Positions 8,245 through 17,403 of a stretch of DNA of 64,000 nt are shown here, in pieces. The stretch's first letter is position 1, and every line of letters begins with the position of its first letter. The DNA lies in the NCBI RefSeq assembly GCF_009905605.1, contig NZ_JAAAKZ010000002.1:930001-994000 (forward strand). Reading direction: 5' to 3'. Made by a program: the position numbers and the translations under genes. Below the pieces are notes generated by a model that ran no database searches, was not told the DNA's origin, and worked only from the letters and a program-made list of their open reading frames with translations. The DNA is from Runella sp. CRIBMP. GTDB lineage: Bacteria; Bacteroidota; Bacteroidia; Cytophagales; Spirosomataceae.

Positions 8245-9860
8245 TGAACAAAAGATCATTGGCATCCTTACTGGTTACGTTTGCCCTGATATTTGTGTAT
8301 TATCAGCTTTGGAATCGTTATGCCATTAATATCCCAAAATGGGATGACCACGCCTTTAAAGCTACCTTAATTAATTTTGATAAAGCCGATAGTTTTGGCG
8401 GAAAAGTATACGAAATTTACCGTCAGCACAACGAGCACCGGGTAGCCCTGACCCGATTAATTGCCGTGATTGATTATAAAATCTTCGGTCATCTCAATTA
8501 CGAGCATTTGATGTTTTTCGGAAATTTGGCCTTGTTGGTGATTTGGTGGCTACTTACCCGTTTTTTTAAACCCTTGCCCGGGGCAGTCTGGTACGCCTTG
8601 CCCATTGCTACGCTTTGGTTTTCACTGGCTTTTTGGGAAAATACCTTTTGGGGCATGGCCGCCGTTCAAAACTTATGGGTGGTGGCTTGGGCAGTACTAA
8701 CCTTCTGGCGACTAAGTCGAGGCGACAAGTACTGGTGGTGGGCCTTACCGATGGCATTTATGGGCGTATTCACCAGTGGCAATGGCCTCCTGATTTTACC
8801 CCTTGCATTGGGCGTTTTATTGCTACAAAAGCGTTGGAAAATTGCCGCTATTTGGACGGTATTCAGCATTTTGAGCATTGTCCTTTATTTTTGGGATTAT
8901 CAAAGCCCTCCCACTGATTTGAGCGCGTCGGGCAGTTTTCACTCTTTTATCAGGGGTTTTTTACTTTTTTGTGGCTCGATGTTCGAGGGACTGCCGTTCG
9001 GCAATTTTCCATTTCAAATGCCGCTCTGGTTTGGGGCTTTGTCGTTATTTGTAAGCCTGAGTATGCTGCTTTACATTCTGAGAAGTTATTGGAAGCGCCA
9101 CTTTGTATTAAACGAATTTGACTACTTTTATTTAGGGGGAGTGGGGTTTGCGTTGATTACTGCATTGATTGTCAACTACTCACGTACGGGTTTAGGCTCA
9201 GATATCATGCTACTGAGTCGCTATAAACTCTACTCAGCTTTATTGGTAAGCTTTAATATCGCTTATCTGACCCGCCTCGTAAATTCACGCTTTCGGGAGG
9301 TTTTGACGGTTACTTTTGTGGTAAGTGCAGGTTTTTTATACGCCTGCAATCAGCATTATCATTTGTACGACGCTATTCAGCTACGCAAATACCTGATAAG
9401 CACCAGTTTTAACTGGCGCAATGAGGCTCCCGCCACCAATACGATTTATCAAGCGCCCAAATTGTTTCTGGAGAAAATAAGTCTTCCCAAAGACAGTATT
9501 GTGGTTGGGGGAAAGGCGTGTTCTAGCAACGACTCTTTATTGGAATTGAAACAACCCAATTACCGCCTTTATGACCTCCGCGATGGAGGCTTGTATGTGC
9601 TTTTGTCAAATGAAAAGCACCAATACATCTTCCCAACCCAGCAGGCCCGTAAGCATTCACTGCGGAATTTCGTCAATTACAACCGATTTTTCATCAAAGG
9701 TTCAACGGCGCGTATTGGGGCCGCCGAAGTCATTCCTGGAACCTACCGAATACGATGGTTGCATTATGACCGAAAAGGCAAACTGTATTTGGAAAACGCA
9801 GAGTGTGAGGTCATGACATTCAAGGACGTGAAAAAGGCAGTTATAAAAACAAATTGGTAA
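8244..9860 (+). CDS. Polytopic membrane protein, putative GT-C-type transferase
   Basis: About 538 residues with an N-terminal membrane segment, an IPKWDDHAFK acidic motif in the following loop, then roughly ten further hydrophobic segments and a soluble C-terminal domain of about 150 residues. The acidic pair after membrane segment one is where GT-C enzymes place catalytic residues. It is collinear with 5461-7188, sharing the EHR..TR, SGNG and LLQKRW motifs. ATG at 8244 is chosen because it overlaps the upstream TGA; a TTG lies three bases earlier. It probably adds a sugar or a decorating group to the surface glycan, but the specific activity is unknown. Confidence 0.65.
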   Translation: MNKRSLASLLVTFALIFVYYQLWNRYAINIPKWDDHAFKATLINFDKADSFGGKVYEIYRQHNEHRVALTRLIAVIDYKIFGHLNYEHLMFFGNLALLVIWWLLTRFFKPLPGAVWYALPIATLWFSLAFWENTFWGMAAVQNLWVVAWAVLTFWRLSRGDKYWWWALPMAFMGVFTSGNGLLILPLALGVLLLQKRWKIAAIWTVFSILSIVLYFWDYQSPPTDLSASGSFHSFIRGFLLFCGSMFEGLPFGNFPFQMPLWFGALSLFVSLSMLLYILRSYWKRHFVLNEFDYFYLGGVGFALITALIVNYSRTGLGSDIMLLSRYKLYSALLVSFNIAYLTRLVNSRFREVLTVTFVVSAGFLYACNQHYHLYDAIQLRKYLISTSFNWRNEAPATNTIYQAPKLFLEKISLPKDSIVVGGKACSSNDSLLELKQPNYRLYDLRDGGLYVLLSNEKHQYIFPTQQARKHSLRNFVNYNRFFIKGSTARIGAAEVIPGTYRIRWLHYDRKGKLYLENAECEVMTFKDVKKAVIKTNW

Positions 9861-9917
9861 TTCGTAAAAAAATGATTGGCCAAAGGGGTGCATCCTTCGC
9901 CGATTAAAAGCTAAATT

Positions 9918-11042
9918 ATGTCGGCAAAAACGCAGGATAATTATTTGATTCAACTGGATGGGTTACGATTTATAGCCGTAGCTTTAGTACTTTGGGACCA
10001 CTGGATGCCCGAACCTCATCAATTGCCTTTTGGTAAATTAGGAGTGAATTTATTTTTCGTTCTGAGTGGTTTTTTAATTACGCGCATTCTCCTCAGTAGT
10101 AAAGACAAAAACTACACGAAGTCGGGAGGTTTGGGGCAATATTTGAAGAAATTCTACATCCGTCGTACCATTCGTATATTTCCTATCTATTACCTTTCTT
10201 TAATCGTTCTGTGGCTGTTAAACGATCCGTCCGTCCGGGGCAAAGAAGGATGGCAGTTTTTGTACGCCTCCAATATTTACATTGTACTCAAAAAAACGTG
10301 GCTGGGCGTTACGGACCATTTTTGGTCGTTGGCCGTTGAAGAGCAATTTTACATTTTTTTCCCAGTCCTGATTTTCTTCATTCCTCGCCGCTTTGTCATT
10401 CCCTTTTTTACGGTACTTATCGGGCTGAGTGTATTGCTACGCGCTTATTTTTTATGGACAGGTCAGCCTTGGTATGTTTCGTACGTGACCATGCCCGCCG
10501 CCTTAGATGCTTTTGGCTTTGGGGCATTGATGGCTTACGCCCAGCTTTACAAACCTGCCGTTTTTCAAAAACTCTTCACCAATCGTCTTTATTTGTGGTT
10601 AAGTTTAGCGGCTTTGGGCGTTATCTTTGTGCTCTCCATCCAAGCCACCCAAGCAGGAATTACGCAAGACAACAATGTTTACGTCAACGTTTGGGAACGT
10701 TTTGTGGCTTCTATTTTCTTTATGTTTTTGATTGGAGGTGCCATTATTGGCTACAAAGGATGGTTCAAGTGGTTTTTGGAAAACCCCGTCAGCAATTATT
10801 TAGGCAAAATCAGTTACGGTCTTTATGTTTACCATAACTTCGTTTATAATCATTACCATTCGCCTGCCAACCACCCAGTGGTTCGACTTTTCAATAAGCT
10901 AGGCCGAAACATTGAAGGCTTTCAGGATATGCACCAGCTGCGCGTTTTAATTCTCTTTACGCTCACTGTCATCGTAGCATCGGCCTCGTGGTATTTGATT
11001 GAAAAGCCCATTAACGCATTGAAAGACAAATATGCCCCCTGA
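9918..11042 (+). CDS. Acyltransferase-3 family membrane O-acyltransferase (OafA-like)
   Basis: The 374-residue protein starts with QLDGLRFIAVALVLWDHW, the acyltransferase-3 signature with conserved DGLR and a following His. About ten membrane segments follow, and an FWSLAVEEQFYIFFP segment is present, another hallmark of this family. OafA/NodX-type enzymes transfer acetyl or other acyl groups onto surface sugars from the cytoplasmic side. There is no periplasmic SGNH domain fused at the C-terminus, unlike long OafA forms; an SGNH-like lipoprotein is encoded at 14748. The acyl group and acceptor cannot be told. Confidence 0.85.
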   Translation: MSAKTQDNYLIQLDGLRFIAVALVLWDHWMPEPHQLPFGKLGVNLFFVLSGFLITRILLSSKDKNYTKSGGLGQYLKKFYIRRTIRIFPIYYLSLIVLWLLNDPSVRGKEGWQFLYASNIYIVLKKTWLGVTDHFWSLAVEEQFYIFFPVLIFFIPRRFVIPFFTVLIGLSVLLRAYFLWTGQPWYVSYVTMPAALDAFGFGALMAYAQLYKPAVFQKLFTNRLYLWLSLAALGVIFVLSIQATQAGITQDNNVYVNVWERFVASIFFMFLIGGAIIGYKGWFKWFLENPVSNYLGKISYGLYVYHNFVYNHYHSPANHPVVRLFNKLGRNIEGFQDMHQLRVLILFTLTVIVASASWYLIEKPINALKDKYAP

Positions 11043-11113
11043 AATAATGTAAATATCAATGCCATTAAATAAAAGCTTAACCTTGTACAGTAGGCTAAGA
11101 GTCATTTTTTGAG

Positions 11114-11121
11114 TAGTTTTG
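11114..11121 (+). promoter_or_regulatory. Possible Bacteroidota -7 element
   Basis: TAGTTTTG at 11114-11121 matches TAnnTTTG and lies 55 bases upstream of the ATG at 11177. A TTG at 11083-11085 is 28 bases upstream of it, longer than the usual 19-21, so the -33 part is poor. Confidence 0.3.
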
Positions 11122-11176
11122 TCGAGTTTTTAATAACAATATTCAAGCTTTCCTTAAATAGTTAACAATTCTCATA

Positions 11177-11923
11177 ATGAGTTTATATTTTTCGATTGTC
11201 ATGCCTGCCTATAATGAAGAAGAATGTATTGAGCAGGTAGTTACTATGTGGACCTCCTTCCTTAAAAATACGTTCCCAGGCAAAGAAACCAAACTTATTG
11301 TTATCAACGATGGCTCCAAAGATGGTACCAAAGTGCTGTTAGATGGCCTAGCTCCAAAAATTGATAATTTGTTAGTGGTACACCAACCCAACGGCGGTCA
11401 TGGAAATGCCGTTGTTAACGGATATAAAAAAGCGGCTGAACTAAATTCTGAGTGGGTTTTTCAAACGGATAGTGACGACCAGTTCGTTACAGAAGATGTG
11501 CTCAAATTATGGGAAAAGCGCAATGATTCTAACTTCGTTATGGGCTATCGTCAAATACGCTATGATGCCCCTGCCCGATTGGTCATTACGCGTATTTTAA
11601 AATACACGATTTTCTTCGCATATGGCACTTTCATCAATGATGCCAACATTCCGTTCCGCCTTATCAAAGGAAGTTTTCTAAAGAAACTATTGGCACAATT
11701 GCCTAATCCTGAGCCCTTTGCCCCGAATATCTTTCTGGCAGTAATGGCTAAAAAAGCGGGCGAAAACACCTTTGATATACCCATTACCCACAAAGAACGT
11801 TTGACAGGTACGGTTTCGATTTTGCGTTGGAAGCTCTTAAAAGTGTGTATTCAAAGTTTTAAAGAATTGCTTCGTTTCCGTCTTGATCTCAACGGCAAAG
11901 TGAAGGCAATCAAGGCGAAATAA
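11177..11923 (+). CDS. GT2 family glycosyltransferase
   Basis: The 248-residue soluble protein has the GT2 (GT-A fold) layout: an N-terminal FSIVMPAYNEEE segment, the nucleotide-binding VINDGSKDGT segment, and an acidic TDSDDQF motif in the DxD position for metal-bound NDP-sugar. There is no clear C-terminal membrane segment, so it is shorter than GtrB-like enzymes. It is separated from the acyltransferase by 134 bases with a candidate promoter and from the next gene by 70 bases. It likely transfers one sugar to a lipid-linked acceptor at the cytoplasmic face; specificity unknown. Confidence 0.85.
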   Translation: MSLYFSIVMPAYNEEECIEQVVTMWTSFLKNTFPGKETKLIVINDGSKDGTKVLLDGLAPKIDNLLVVHQPNGGHGNAVVNGYKKAAELNSEWVFQTDSDDQFVTEDVLKLWEKRNDSNFVMGYRQIRYDAPARLVITRILKYTIFFAYGTFINDANIPFRLIKGSFLKKLLAQLPNPEPFAPNIFLAVMAKKAGENTFDIPITHKERLTGTVSILRWKLLKVCIQSFKELLRFRLDLNGKVKAIKAK

Positions 11924-11993
11924 AGACGTTTATGGTTCATAGTAATAGTTTATCTTATTTTCAAACTATGAATTACAAACTATGACCTAACCT

Positions 11994-14720
11994 ATGAAAA
12001 GAAGAGGGCTAATTGTTGTTATTGCGCTGGTGGTGTTGCTGACAGGATGGTGGGGCTTTCAGCGTTGGCAAATGTATTCGGCATCCGTTTGGAAATTGTT
12101 GCCCGAAAATGCCTTCTTTCTGATTCAGAGCCGGCATCTGCAAGATACCACCTACAAGGTTCAAAGAGGAGGCATTGAAATGCGTGAGGTGCCACTCCTA
12201 AACCTCGCCGCTCGACAAGTGGATATGTTTCGTCAATTGAGCGACGACAAAGCCCGCGCCGAAAACCTTCTTAAAGGGCAGTCAATTACGTACGTTTTGC
12301 AAAAAACCGCTGGTGGACGGTTTGCCTACCTTGTTTTTTTGCCCATGGAGGCCTTTCAAAGTTATGCGTGGCTGGAAGCGCCCGCCTCCAAAAACGTGCG
12401 GGTAACGTCGCACATTCACAGCGGGCAAAAAATTTATGACGTCACCAATCCTCTCTCGGAGCCTATTTTTGCGTATACTTTCTTTAATAACTTTTTGGTT
12501 TCCTGCGTTTCGGGAGATGTGCTAGAAGATTGGGTTCGTTTTGCCCAAAGCCCCCTGCGAACCACCAATACCAGTCGTTTTGAAAGTATCAAACAGGAAA
12601 GCAGTGAGTTGAGCATTTACCTTGACAACGTAGTGCTATCGGAGGCCATTCGACGCGAAGCCGCTACCAGTCCCGATGCGGGTTTGCTTTATTTCTTATC
12701 GTTTCTTCCAGGTACCGAAGGCTTACACTTGGATAAACTTTTCTCTACCAAAAATCCTACCCTTACCTCACAAGGAAAAAAAGTAAGACTAGAAGGCTAC
12801 GTTGAAGCCTTAAATGACCAGAAAGCCAGTCCGCTTAACCATACTTTTTTTATCCCAAATACTACGGCGGTAATGTACCGTTTGGGATTTGAAAATTCAG
12901 ACAATTTTGTCCGAAAATTACGCCCGCAACTGGAAGCCTTATCCACTGATTCCGTCAATCGTTCGCGCAAACAGCTGCTGAACCTCATCGGAAATGCCCG
13001 GTTGGATACATTTTATCGAAGCTTTAATAAAGAACTCATTCTGTGCCAGTTGGAACCCAACAACTCCCTCACCAAAGGACAGATTATCTTACAACAGGTT
13101 CAACCAAAAAATGGACTCGAACCCTTTTTCAAGCGTTTATCCGTACTTTTCAACAAAAACACCGGTACGCCATTTGAGCCTTTTCAGGGAGGATACGTTT
13201 ACAATATCAATTGGCATGAGTTACCCGCGGTTCTTTTTGGCGGACTTTTCAAAGGATTCCCCAAATGTTATGTGGCGTTTCACAAAAACTTTGTGGTATA
13301 TGCCAATGATTCACAAGTACTTAAAGATTATCTCATTGACTTAGAATACCAGCGAACATGGGCCAATTCATCACTTTATAACACCTTTTTAAAAACGACC
13401 CTCGGCGCTTCTAATCTTACATTTATTGTCAACCCACGCAAAAGCAAAGAGTACATGGGTACAGGATTTATGAATTATTTATTCACGAATCTCAACTATG
13501 ATATTACCGAAAAACTCCCCTTTGACCAGTTGGTGTTCCAATCCGCCTATAAGAACGGGAAAGCCTACTCGTCGCTCACATTTGGCCGATTAAACAAAGC
13601 CACGAGTGCTAAAACCCTCAATAAGGTATTTTTACAACAGGAGAAACCATTTGAAACGCCTCCTGCTGGTGGAATTTACCTCGTTCGAAACTATCCGAGT
13701 AGCCTCGAAAAAACCATTGTAGTCACGCCATCGCGCGAGTTACAGAATCCATTATTGGAAGAGAATAAGCGTAAAATTACGCAGTTAGACGCCCCCATCG
13801 TGGGAGATATCTATTCGGTCGATTTTCTGAGTATTGGCCGACTACAATACGTATTTGCAACGCAAAAAAGCCTGAATGTCATTGATGAAGACGACCGCCA
13901 ACGCTATCTATCGCTCCCCCCCATTACGCTCCCAGCCGGGCGCACAATTCGGAGTTTTCAGCGCCTAGAAAGCGGCATTGAAGGCAGTTTTAGATTCTTA
14001 GTGATTGATACTGAAGGCTTTTTATACCTCTGGAACAGCCCCAATCAAGCGCCTGTTGTCCTGAATCGCTCCCGGCCTTTTGTTGATTTGCTGCTGCCCA
14101 TCAACGAAGTAGAATACATGGGAAAACGTCATTTTTTGTTTACGCAGGGTTCGGGTCAGGTAGGTTTAATCAGCGAATCAGGCGTGATTCCTTCCCCATA
14201 TAAACTGGAATTGAATACCAATTTTTCGGGGCCATTTTTTGGGGTATTTACCCCCGAAAACGGCACCACTACCCTCATCGGTATCAGTAAATACGGTGAA
14301 CTTTTTGAAATAACGCTCGGTGGGCAAGTCAAGCGCAAGGTGCAGTTATTCCGTTCTGATCCTACCTCTTTTTTCCGGGCCCGGGCCGCCATCAACAACC
14401 GGGACTGGATTTTGTTCCGCGAGTCTGAAACCCAGTTTGCGGTATTGGACAAGCAAGGCAAAGAACTGTTTTCGGCCCAAGGGCTTATTCCGTTCCGCAA
14501 CGATGTTCAATACCATTTTTTGGGTTCGGAAGTAAAGTTTTTAAGCGTAAAATCGGGTAATTTTACGACGCTATACAACCTAAACGGCACTCAAATCGGC
14601 GATAAGCCCATTCCGAGTGAAATCCCGATACGTGTCAATCTCGTCGAAGGCTACAATAAGCTGTTGATTCACAGCTACGCCAATAAAAAATTACAAACCT
14701 GGTCTTTGAAGATTCGGTAA
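11994..14720 (+). CDS. Large membrane-anchored protein of unknown function
   Basis: The 908-residue protein begins with a short basic stretch and one hydrophobic segment (about residues 5-23), consistent with an N-terminal signal anchor. The rest has no further clear membrane segments and should face the periplasm. Residues about 30-580 resemble the layout of DUF3352-like proteins, with alternating strands and helices around a LPENAFFLIQ motif near the start. The last 300 residues are rich in short strands and read like a beta-propeller (SVDFLSIGRLQYVFAT, FLVIDTEGFLYLWN, GISKYGELFEI blades). I do not recognise a precise family. The stop is 27 bases before the AlgX-like lipoprotein start, so the two may act together in the envelope. 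Confidence 0.6.
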   Translation: MKRRGLIVVIALVVLLTGWWGFQRWQMYSASVWKLLPENAFFLIQSRHLQDTTYKVQRGGIEMREVPLLNLAARQVDMFRQLSDDKARAENLLKGQSITYVLQKTAGGRFAYLVFLPMEAFQSYAWLEAPASKNVRVTSHIHSGQKIYDVTNPLSEPIFAYTFFNNFLVSCVSGDVLEDWVRFAQSPLRTTNTSRFESIKQESSELSIYLDNVVLSEAIRREAATSPDAGLLYFLSFLPGTEGLHLDKLFSTKNPTLTSQGKKVRLEGYVEALNDQKASPLNHTFFIPNTTAVMYRLGFENSDNFVRKLRPQLEALSTDSVNRSRKQLLNLIGNARLDTFYRSFNKELILCQLEPNNSLTKGQIILQQVQPKNGLEPFFKRLSVLFNKNTGTPFEPFQGGYVYNINWHELPAVLFGGLFKGFPKCYVAFHKNFVVYANDSQVLKDYLIDLEYQRTWANSSLYNTFLKTTLGASNLTFIVNPRKSKEYMGTGFMNYLFTNLNYDITEKLPFDQLVFQSAYKNGKAYSSLTFGRLNKATSAKTLNKVFLQQEKPFETPPAGGIYLVRNYPSSLEKTIVVTPSRELQNPLLEENKRKITQLDAPIVGDIYSVDFLSIGRLQYVFATQKSLNVIDEDDRQRYLSLPPITLPAGRTIRSFQRLESGIEGSFRFLVIDTEGFLYLWNSPNQAPVVLNRSRPFVDLLLPINEVEYMGKRHFLFTQGSGQVGLISESGVIPSPYKLELNTNFSGPFFGVFTPENGTTTLIGISKYGELFEITLGGQVKRKVQLFRSDPTSFFRARAAINNRDWILFRESETQFAVLDKQGKELFSAQGLIPFRNDVQYHFLGSEVKFLSVKSGNFTTLYNLNGTQIGDKPIPSEIPIRVNLVEGYNKLLIHSYANKKLQTWSLKIR

Positions 14721-14747
14721 CGAGACGCGCAATTTCAATTTTACAGC

Positions 14748-15749
14748 ATGATGAAAAAAGTCCTTCAATACATCTGTCTTGCTTTTTTTTCACTGCTTTG
14801 GGTCATAGGTTGCCACCCAATCCTGAGCCGTGGAGCGCTGGAATTGGGGCTCACCGAAGATTCGTACCGCTACGGGGATCTATACCGACTTTCCAATTTG
14901 CCCCAGTTCAAAGAACGAACGGAAGCCTGTCCGAAAAAATTCGTCAATACTCCACCCAAAAACAACATCGCGCTCTACATCATCGGGGATAGTTTTACCG
15001 AAAAGCAGCGCATCGACAAACGTGATTTTAACGTTAAAACTTACCTGCGTACCCACTGGAATGACTCGCTAGAGGTACAATTGAACCCCGAACAACGAAA
15101 TATCTTAATCTTAGAAACCGTTGAACGGCATTTCAGAGAACATTTTGCGGTGCCCGTTCGAACCCTAAAAATCAGCCAAGCATCCGTCAAAAGCCCGACT
15201 ACCAATGAAGCCCCCCCACCCAAAAGTTGGGACGCCATCCTTCATGAAAGCGAAGAAGCTTTGGCTAGTTTTGTGTTTTCAAGCGATTTTTTCTTAAAAA
15301 TAAAAGAGTGGAAAGCAGCGCTGAATTTGGCTTGGTTTGGCCGTCACAACGACCAAGTAGCGATTTCGCCCGACGGCAAAAACATTTTGTTCTGTTGGGA
15401 TACCGACTCTACCCGCATCACCTCTTCTTTCTATCCTTTTCCAGATACAGAACTTAACAAGTTAATTAAAGGCGTAAATGCGACGAAAGACTACTATCGT
15501 TCGCTGGGGTTTGATGAAGTTTACTTAGCCATCATTCCCAACAAAACCAGCATTGTAGCGCCCGAAATGGGCAATTACAACCATTTGGTGGAGCGAGTGC
15601 AAAACCACCCAGCACTCCAAACGCCCATCATAGATGTATGGGGGCTTTTCAATCAACATTCCACCGAAGTATACGCCCTCAGCGACACGCATTGGAGCTG
15701 CTACGGGCAGGGAATATGGCTACAAAAAGTCAATGAAGTGGTGAAATGA
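14748..15749 (+). CDS. AlgX/AlgJ-like (SGNH-type) lipoprotein
   Basis: The 333-residue protein has a lipoprotein signal ending in VIGC (Cys22), so it should be lipid-anchored in the envelope. A YIIGDSFTEK motif follows at about residues 75-84, matching block I Gly-Asp-Ser of SGNH enzymes. Near the C-terminus it has LSDTHWSCYGQGIW, matching the Asp-x-His catalytic motif of AlgX/AlgJ-type O-acetyltransferases. Those proteins acetylate polysaccharides in the periplasm. Together with the acyltransferase-3 protein at 9918 it could form an O-acetylation route; this pairing is inference. Two ATGs stand in tandem (14748 and 14751) and either may be used. Confidence 0.65.
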   Translation: MMKKVLQYICLAFFSLLWVIGCHPILSRGALELGLTEDSYRYGDLYRLSNLPQFKERTEACPKKFVNTPPKNNIALYIIGDSFTEKQRIDKRDFNVKTYLRTHWNDSLEVQLNPEQRNILILETVERHFREHFAVPVRTLKISQASVKSPTTNEAPPPKSWDAILHESEEALASFVFSSDFFLKIKEWKAALNLAWFGRHNDQVAISPDGKNILFCWDTDSTRITSSFYPFPDTELNKLIKGVNATKDYYRSLGFDEVYLAIIPNKTSIVAPEMGNYNHLVERVQNHPALQTPIIDVWGLFNQHSTEVYALSDTHWSCYGQGIWLQKVNEVVK

Positions 15750-15900
15750 CTTGTGAGTACTCAAGCCAAAGTTTTAGTGTTTTATCAGAAAAGAATTGCC
15801 GCTTATGGGATAGTGGTGAGCAAATGTAAGCAAGCATTAGAAATTTACCGAAAACAAGAAAGCCGAAACATGCTAATAATCTGCAAGTTACGGCTTTTTG

Positions 15901-15975
15901 TAGGACCTAACGGGCTCGAACCGATGACCTCTGCCCTGTCAAGGCAGCGCTCTGAACCAACTGAGCTAAGATCCT
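15901..15975 (-). tRNA. tRNA-Val (anticodon GAC)
   Basis: On the minus strand the sequence folds as a cloverleaf: acceptor AGGATCT pairs with AGGTCCT (one G-U), the D arm contains AGTTGGTTCAGA, and the anticodon stem CTGCC/GGCAG closes the 7-base loop TTGACAG. That loop has U33 and anticodon GAC. The T loop is TTCGAGC. One T-arm pair is mismatched (T-T). CCA is not encoded. A promoter-like TTTG-18-TATCTTTG lies upstream at 16039-16068. A weak 7-bp hairpin followed by T-rich sequence lies downstream near 15860-15900. Confidence 0.88.
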
Positions 15976-16038
15976 ATTTTTATGTCAAAGGAGAAATAAC
16001 GATGGGGTGATTGCCTGCATTATTCTTCCTTTGGAGCG

Positions 16039-16068
16039 CAAAGATACTAACTTTAGGAAGTACTCAAA
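16039..16068 (-). promoter_or_regulatory. Bacteroidota-type promoter for tRNA-Val
   Basis: Read on the minus strand, TTTG (16068-16065) is followed after 18 bases by TATCTTTG (16046-16039), a good match to the Bacteroidota -33/-7 consensus. It points toward the tRNA-Val gene, which starts 64 bases downstream. The promoter overlaps the end of the MFS transporter gene. Confidence 0.5.
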
Positions 16069-17360
16069 GGGCTTCGGTAAATTTTTTGTGAGGGAATTCG
16101 ACGTAAAATCAATAACCCAATCACAAAAATCAACGCCAAAAACAAAAGGCTGTTTCGCATCCCTGATACTTGAGTGATGATGCCAAAAATGGTCGTTCCC
16201 AAAAAAGTGGAGAACTTATCGCATGCATCATAAAAACTAAAATAAGACGCCGTATCAGGGGTATTGTCGGGCAAAAGCTTCGCGTAAGTTGAACGGGAAA
16301 GCGACTGAACCCCGCCCATGACAAAACCAATCCCCGCCGCTAATCCATAAAACTGCACTTCGGTTGTGACAAAGTAAGCCGTTACGCACACGCCAATCCA
16401 TATCACTAAAATCCCCGAAATCGTAATTGTATTCCCCCATTTTCCCGACAGTACGGCCGCACAGTACGCCCCCACAATGGCCAAGAGTTGAAGCAATAAA
16501 ATGGTTACAATCAGGGCATTGTCGGGCAAGTGCAATTCATTGCTACCAAAAATTGTGCCGATGTACATAACGGTCTGAACGCCCATGTTATAGAAGAAAA
16601 AGGCCACCAAGAATCGTTTGGTAATGGGCAAATGGCTCAATTCACCCAATACTTTTTTGAGTTCACGAAAGCCATTCCAAATCCATCCCCCTTCCCGCTT
16701 CAACCCCGACGGAGTGCCGTTTGGCAAATAGTAAAAAGGAATCTGGGCAAAACCCACCCACCAAACCGCCACCGTTACAAATGAAATCCGACAGGCCGTA
16801 CCCGAGTCAATCCCGCCATACCATTCGGGTTTGATGAGCATTGTAAGGTTGAAAATCAACAAGAGTACACTACCGATGTAGCCCATCGTAAAGCCACGAG
16901 CCGAGAGCTTATCGTAGCGATTTTCAGTCGCGATTTCGGGCAAGTAGGCGTTATAAAAGACGATACTCCCCGACCACCCAATCAGAGAAATGGCAAATGC
17001 AACGACGCCAAGCTCCAGGTTTTCACGATTAAAAAAATAAAGAAGTAAACAAGAAAATGACCCCAAATACACAAAAAACTGCATAAAGCGCTTTTTGCTG
17101 CCGCTAAAGTCAGCAATGGCACCCAAAATGGGGTTGACCAAGGCAATAAACAAAAAGGCAAACGACACCGCAAACGAAAAAAGCGCGGAATTATTAACGG
17201 TCATTCCCAGAAATTCCACGTCGGGTCCACCCTGTGCATTGACCGCCGTATTGCTGAAATAAATCGGAAAAATGGCCGAAACAATGACCAGTGAATGCAC
17301 CGAATTGGCCCAATCATACATACACCAAGCATTAAGAATGGAGGGTTTGTTCTTTTCCAT
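16053..17360 (-). CDS. MFS transporter, UMF1/Atg22-like
   Basis: The 435-residue protein has about twelve membrane segments. It opens with LNAWCMYDWANS, the start signature of the Atg22/UMF1 branch of the major facilitator superfamily, with the next segments following that layout (FPIYFS and a PILGAIADFSGSKKRFM loop matching the MFS A-motif region). Bacterial members are thought to export small solutes, but substrates are mostly unknown. It starts 43 bases after the stop of the amino-acid permease on the same strand, so the two may share a transcript. Confidence 0.85.
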   Translation of the reverse strand: MEKNKPSILNAWCMYDWANSVHSLVIVSAIFPIYFSNTAVNAQGGPDVEFLGMTVNNSALFSFAVSFAFLFIALVNPILGAIADFSGSKKRFMQFFVYLGSFSCLLLYFFNRENLELGVVAFAISLIGWSGSIVFYNAYLPEIATENRYDKLSARGFTMGYIGSVLLLIFNLTMLIKPEWYGGIDSGTACRISFVTVAVWWVGFAQIPFYYLPNGTPSGLKREGGWIWNGFRELKKVLGELSHLPITKRFLVAFFFYNMGVQTVMYIGTIFGSNELHLPDNALIVTILLLQLLAIVGAYCAAVLSGKWGNTITISGILVIWIGVCVTAYFVTTEVQFYGLAAGIGFVMGGVQSLSRSTYAKLLPDNTPDTASYFSFYDACDKFSTFLGTTIFGIITQVSGMRNSLLFLALIFVIGLLILRRIPSQKIYRSPLSTS

Positions 17361-17403
17361 ACTACTGAGTTTTTACTTTACCTACTTGCGTTGAATAAGG
17401 GTT

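Noticed and set aside
11924-11993. Short repeated CAAACTATGA words in the spacer
   Set aside because: Too short and A+T-rich to separate from chance; no consistent hairpin or spacing.
15901-15975. Reading the tRNA as tRNA-Asp (GTC) on the plus strand
   Set aside because: The D loop and T loop consensus (AGTTGGTT, GTTCGAGC) exist only on the minus strand, where the anticodon is GAC.
15753-16010. Open frame of 85 codons on the plus strand
   Set aside because: It runs through the tRNA-Val gene read on the opposite strand and has no homologous look; the readable part is translated tRNA.
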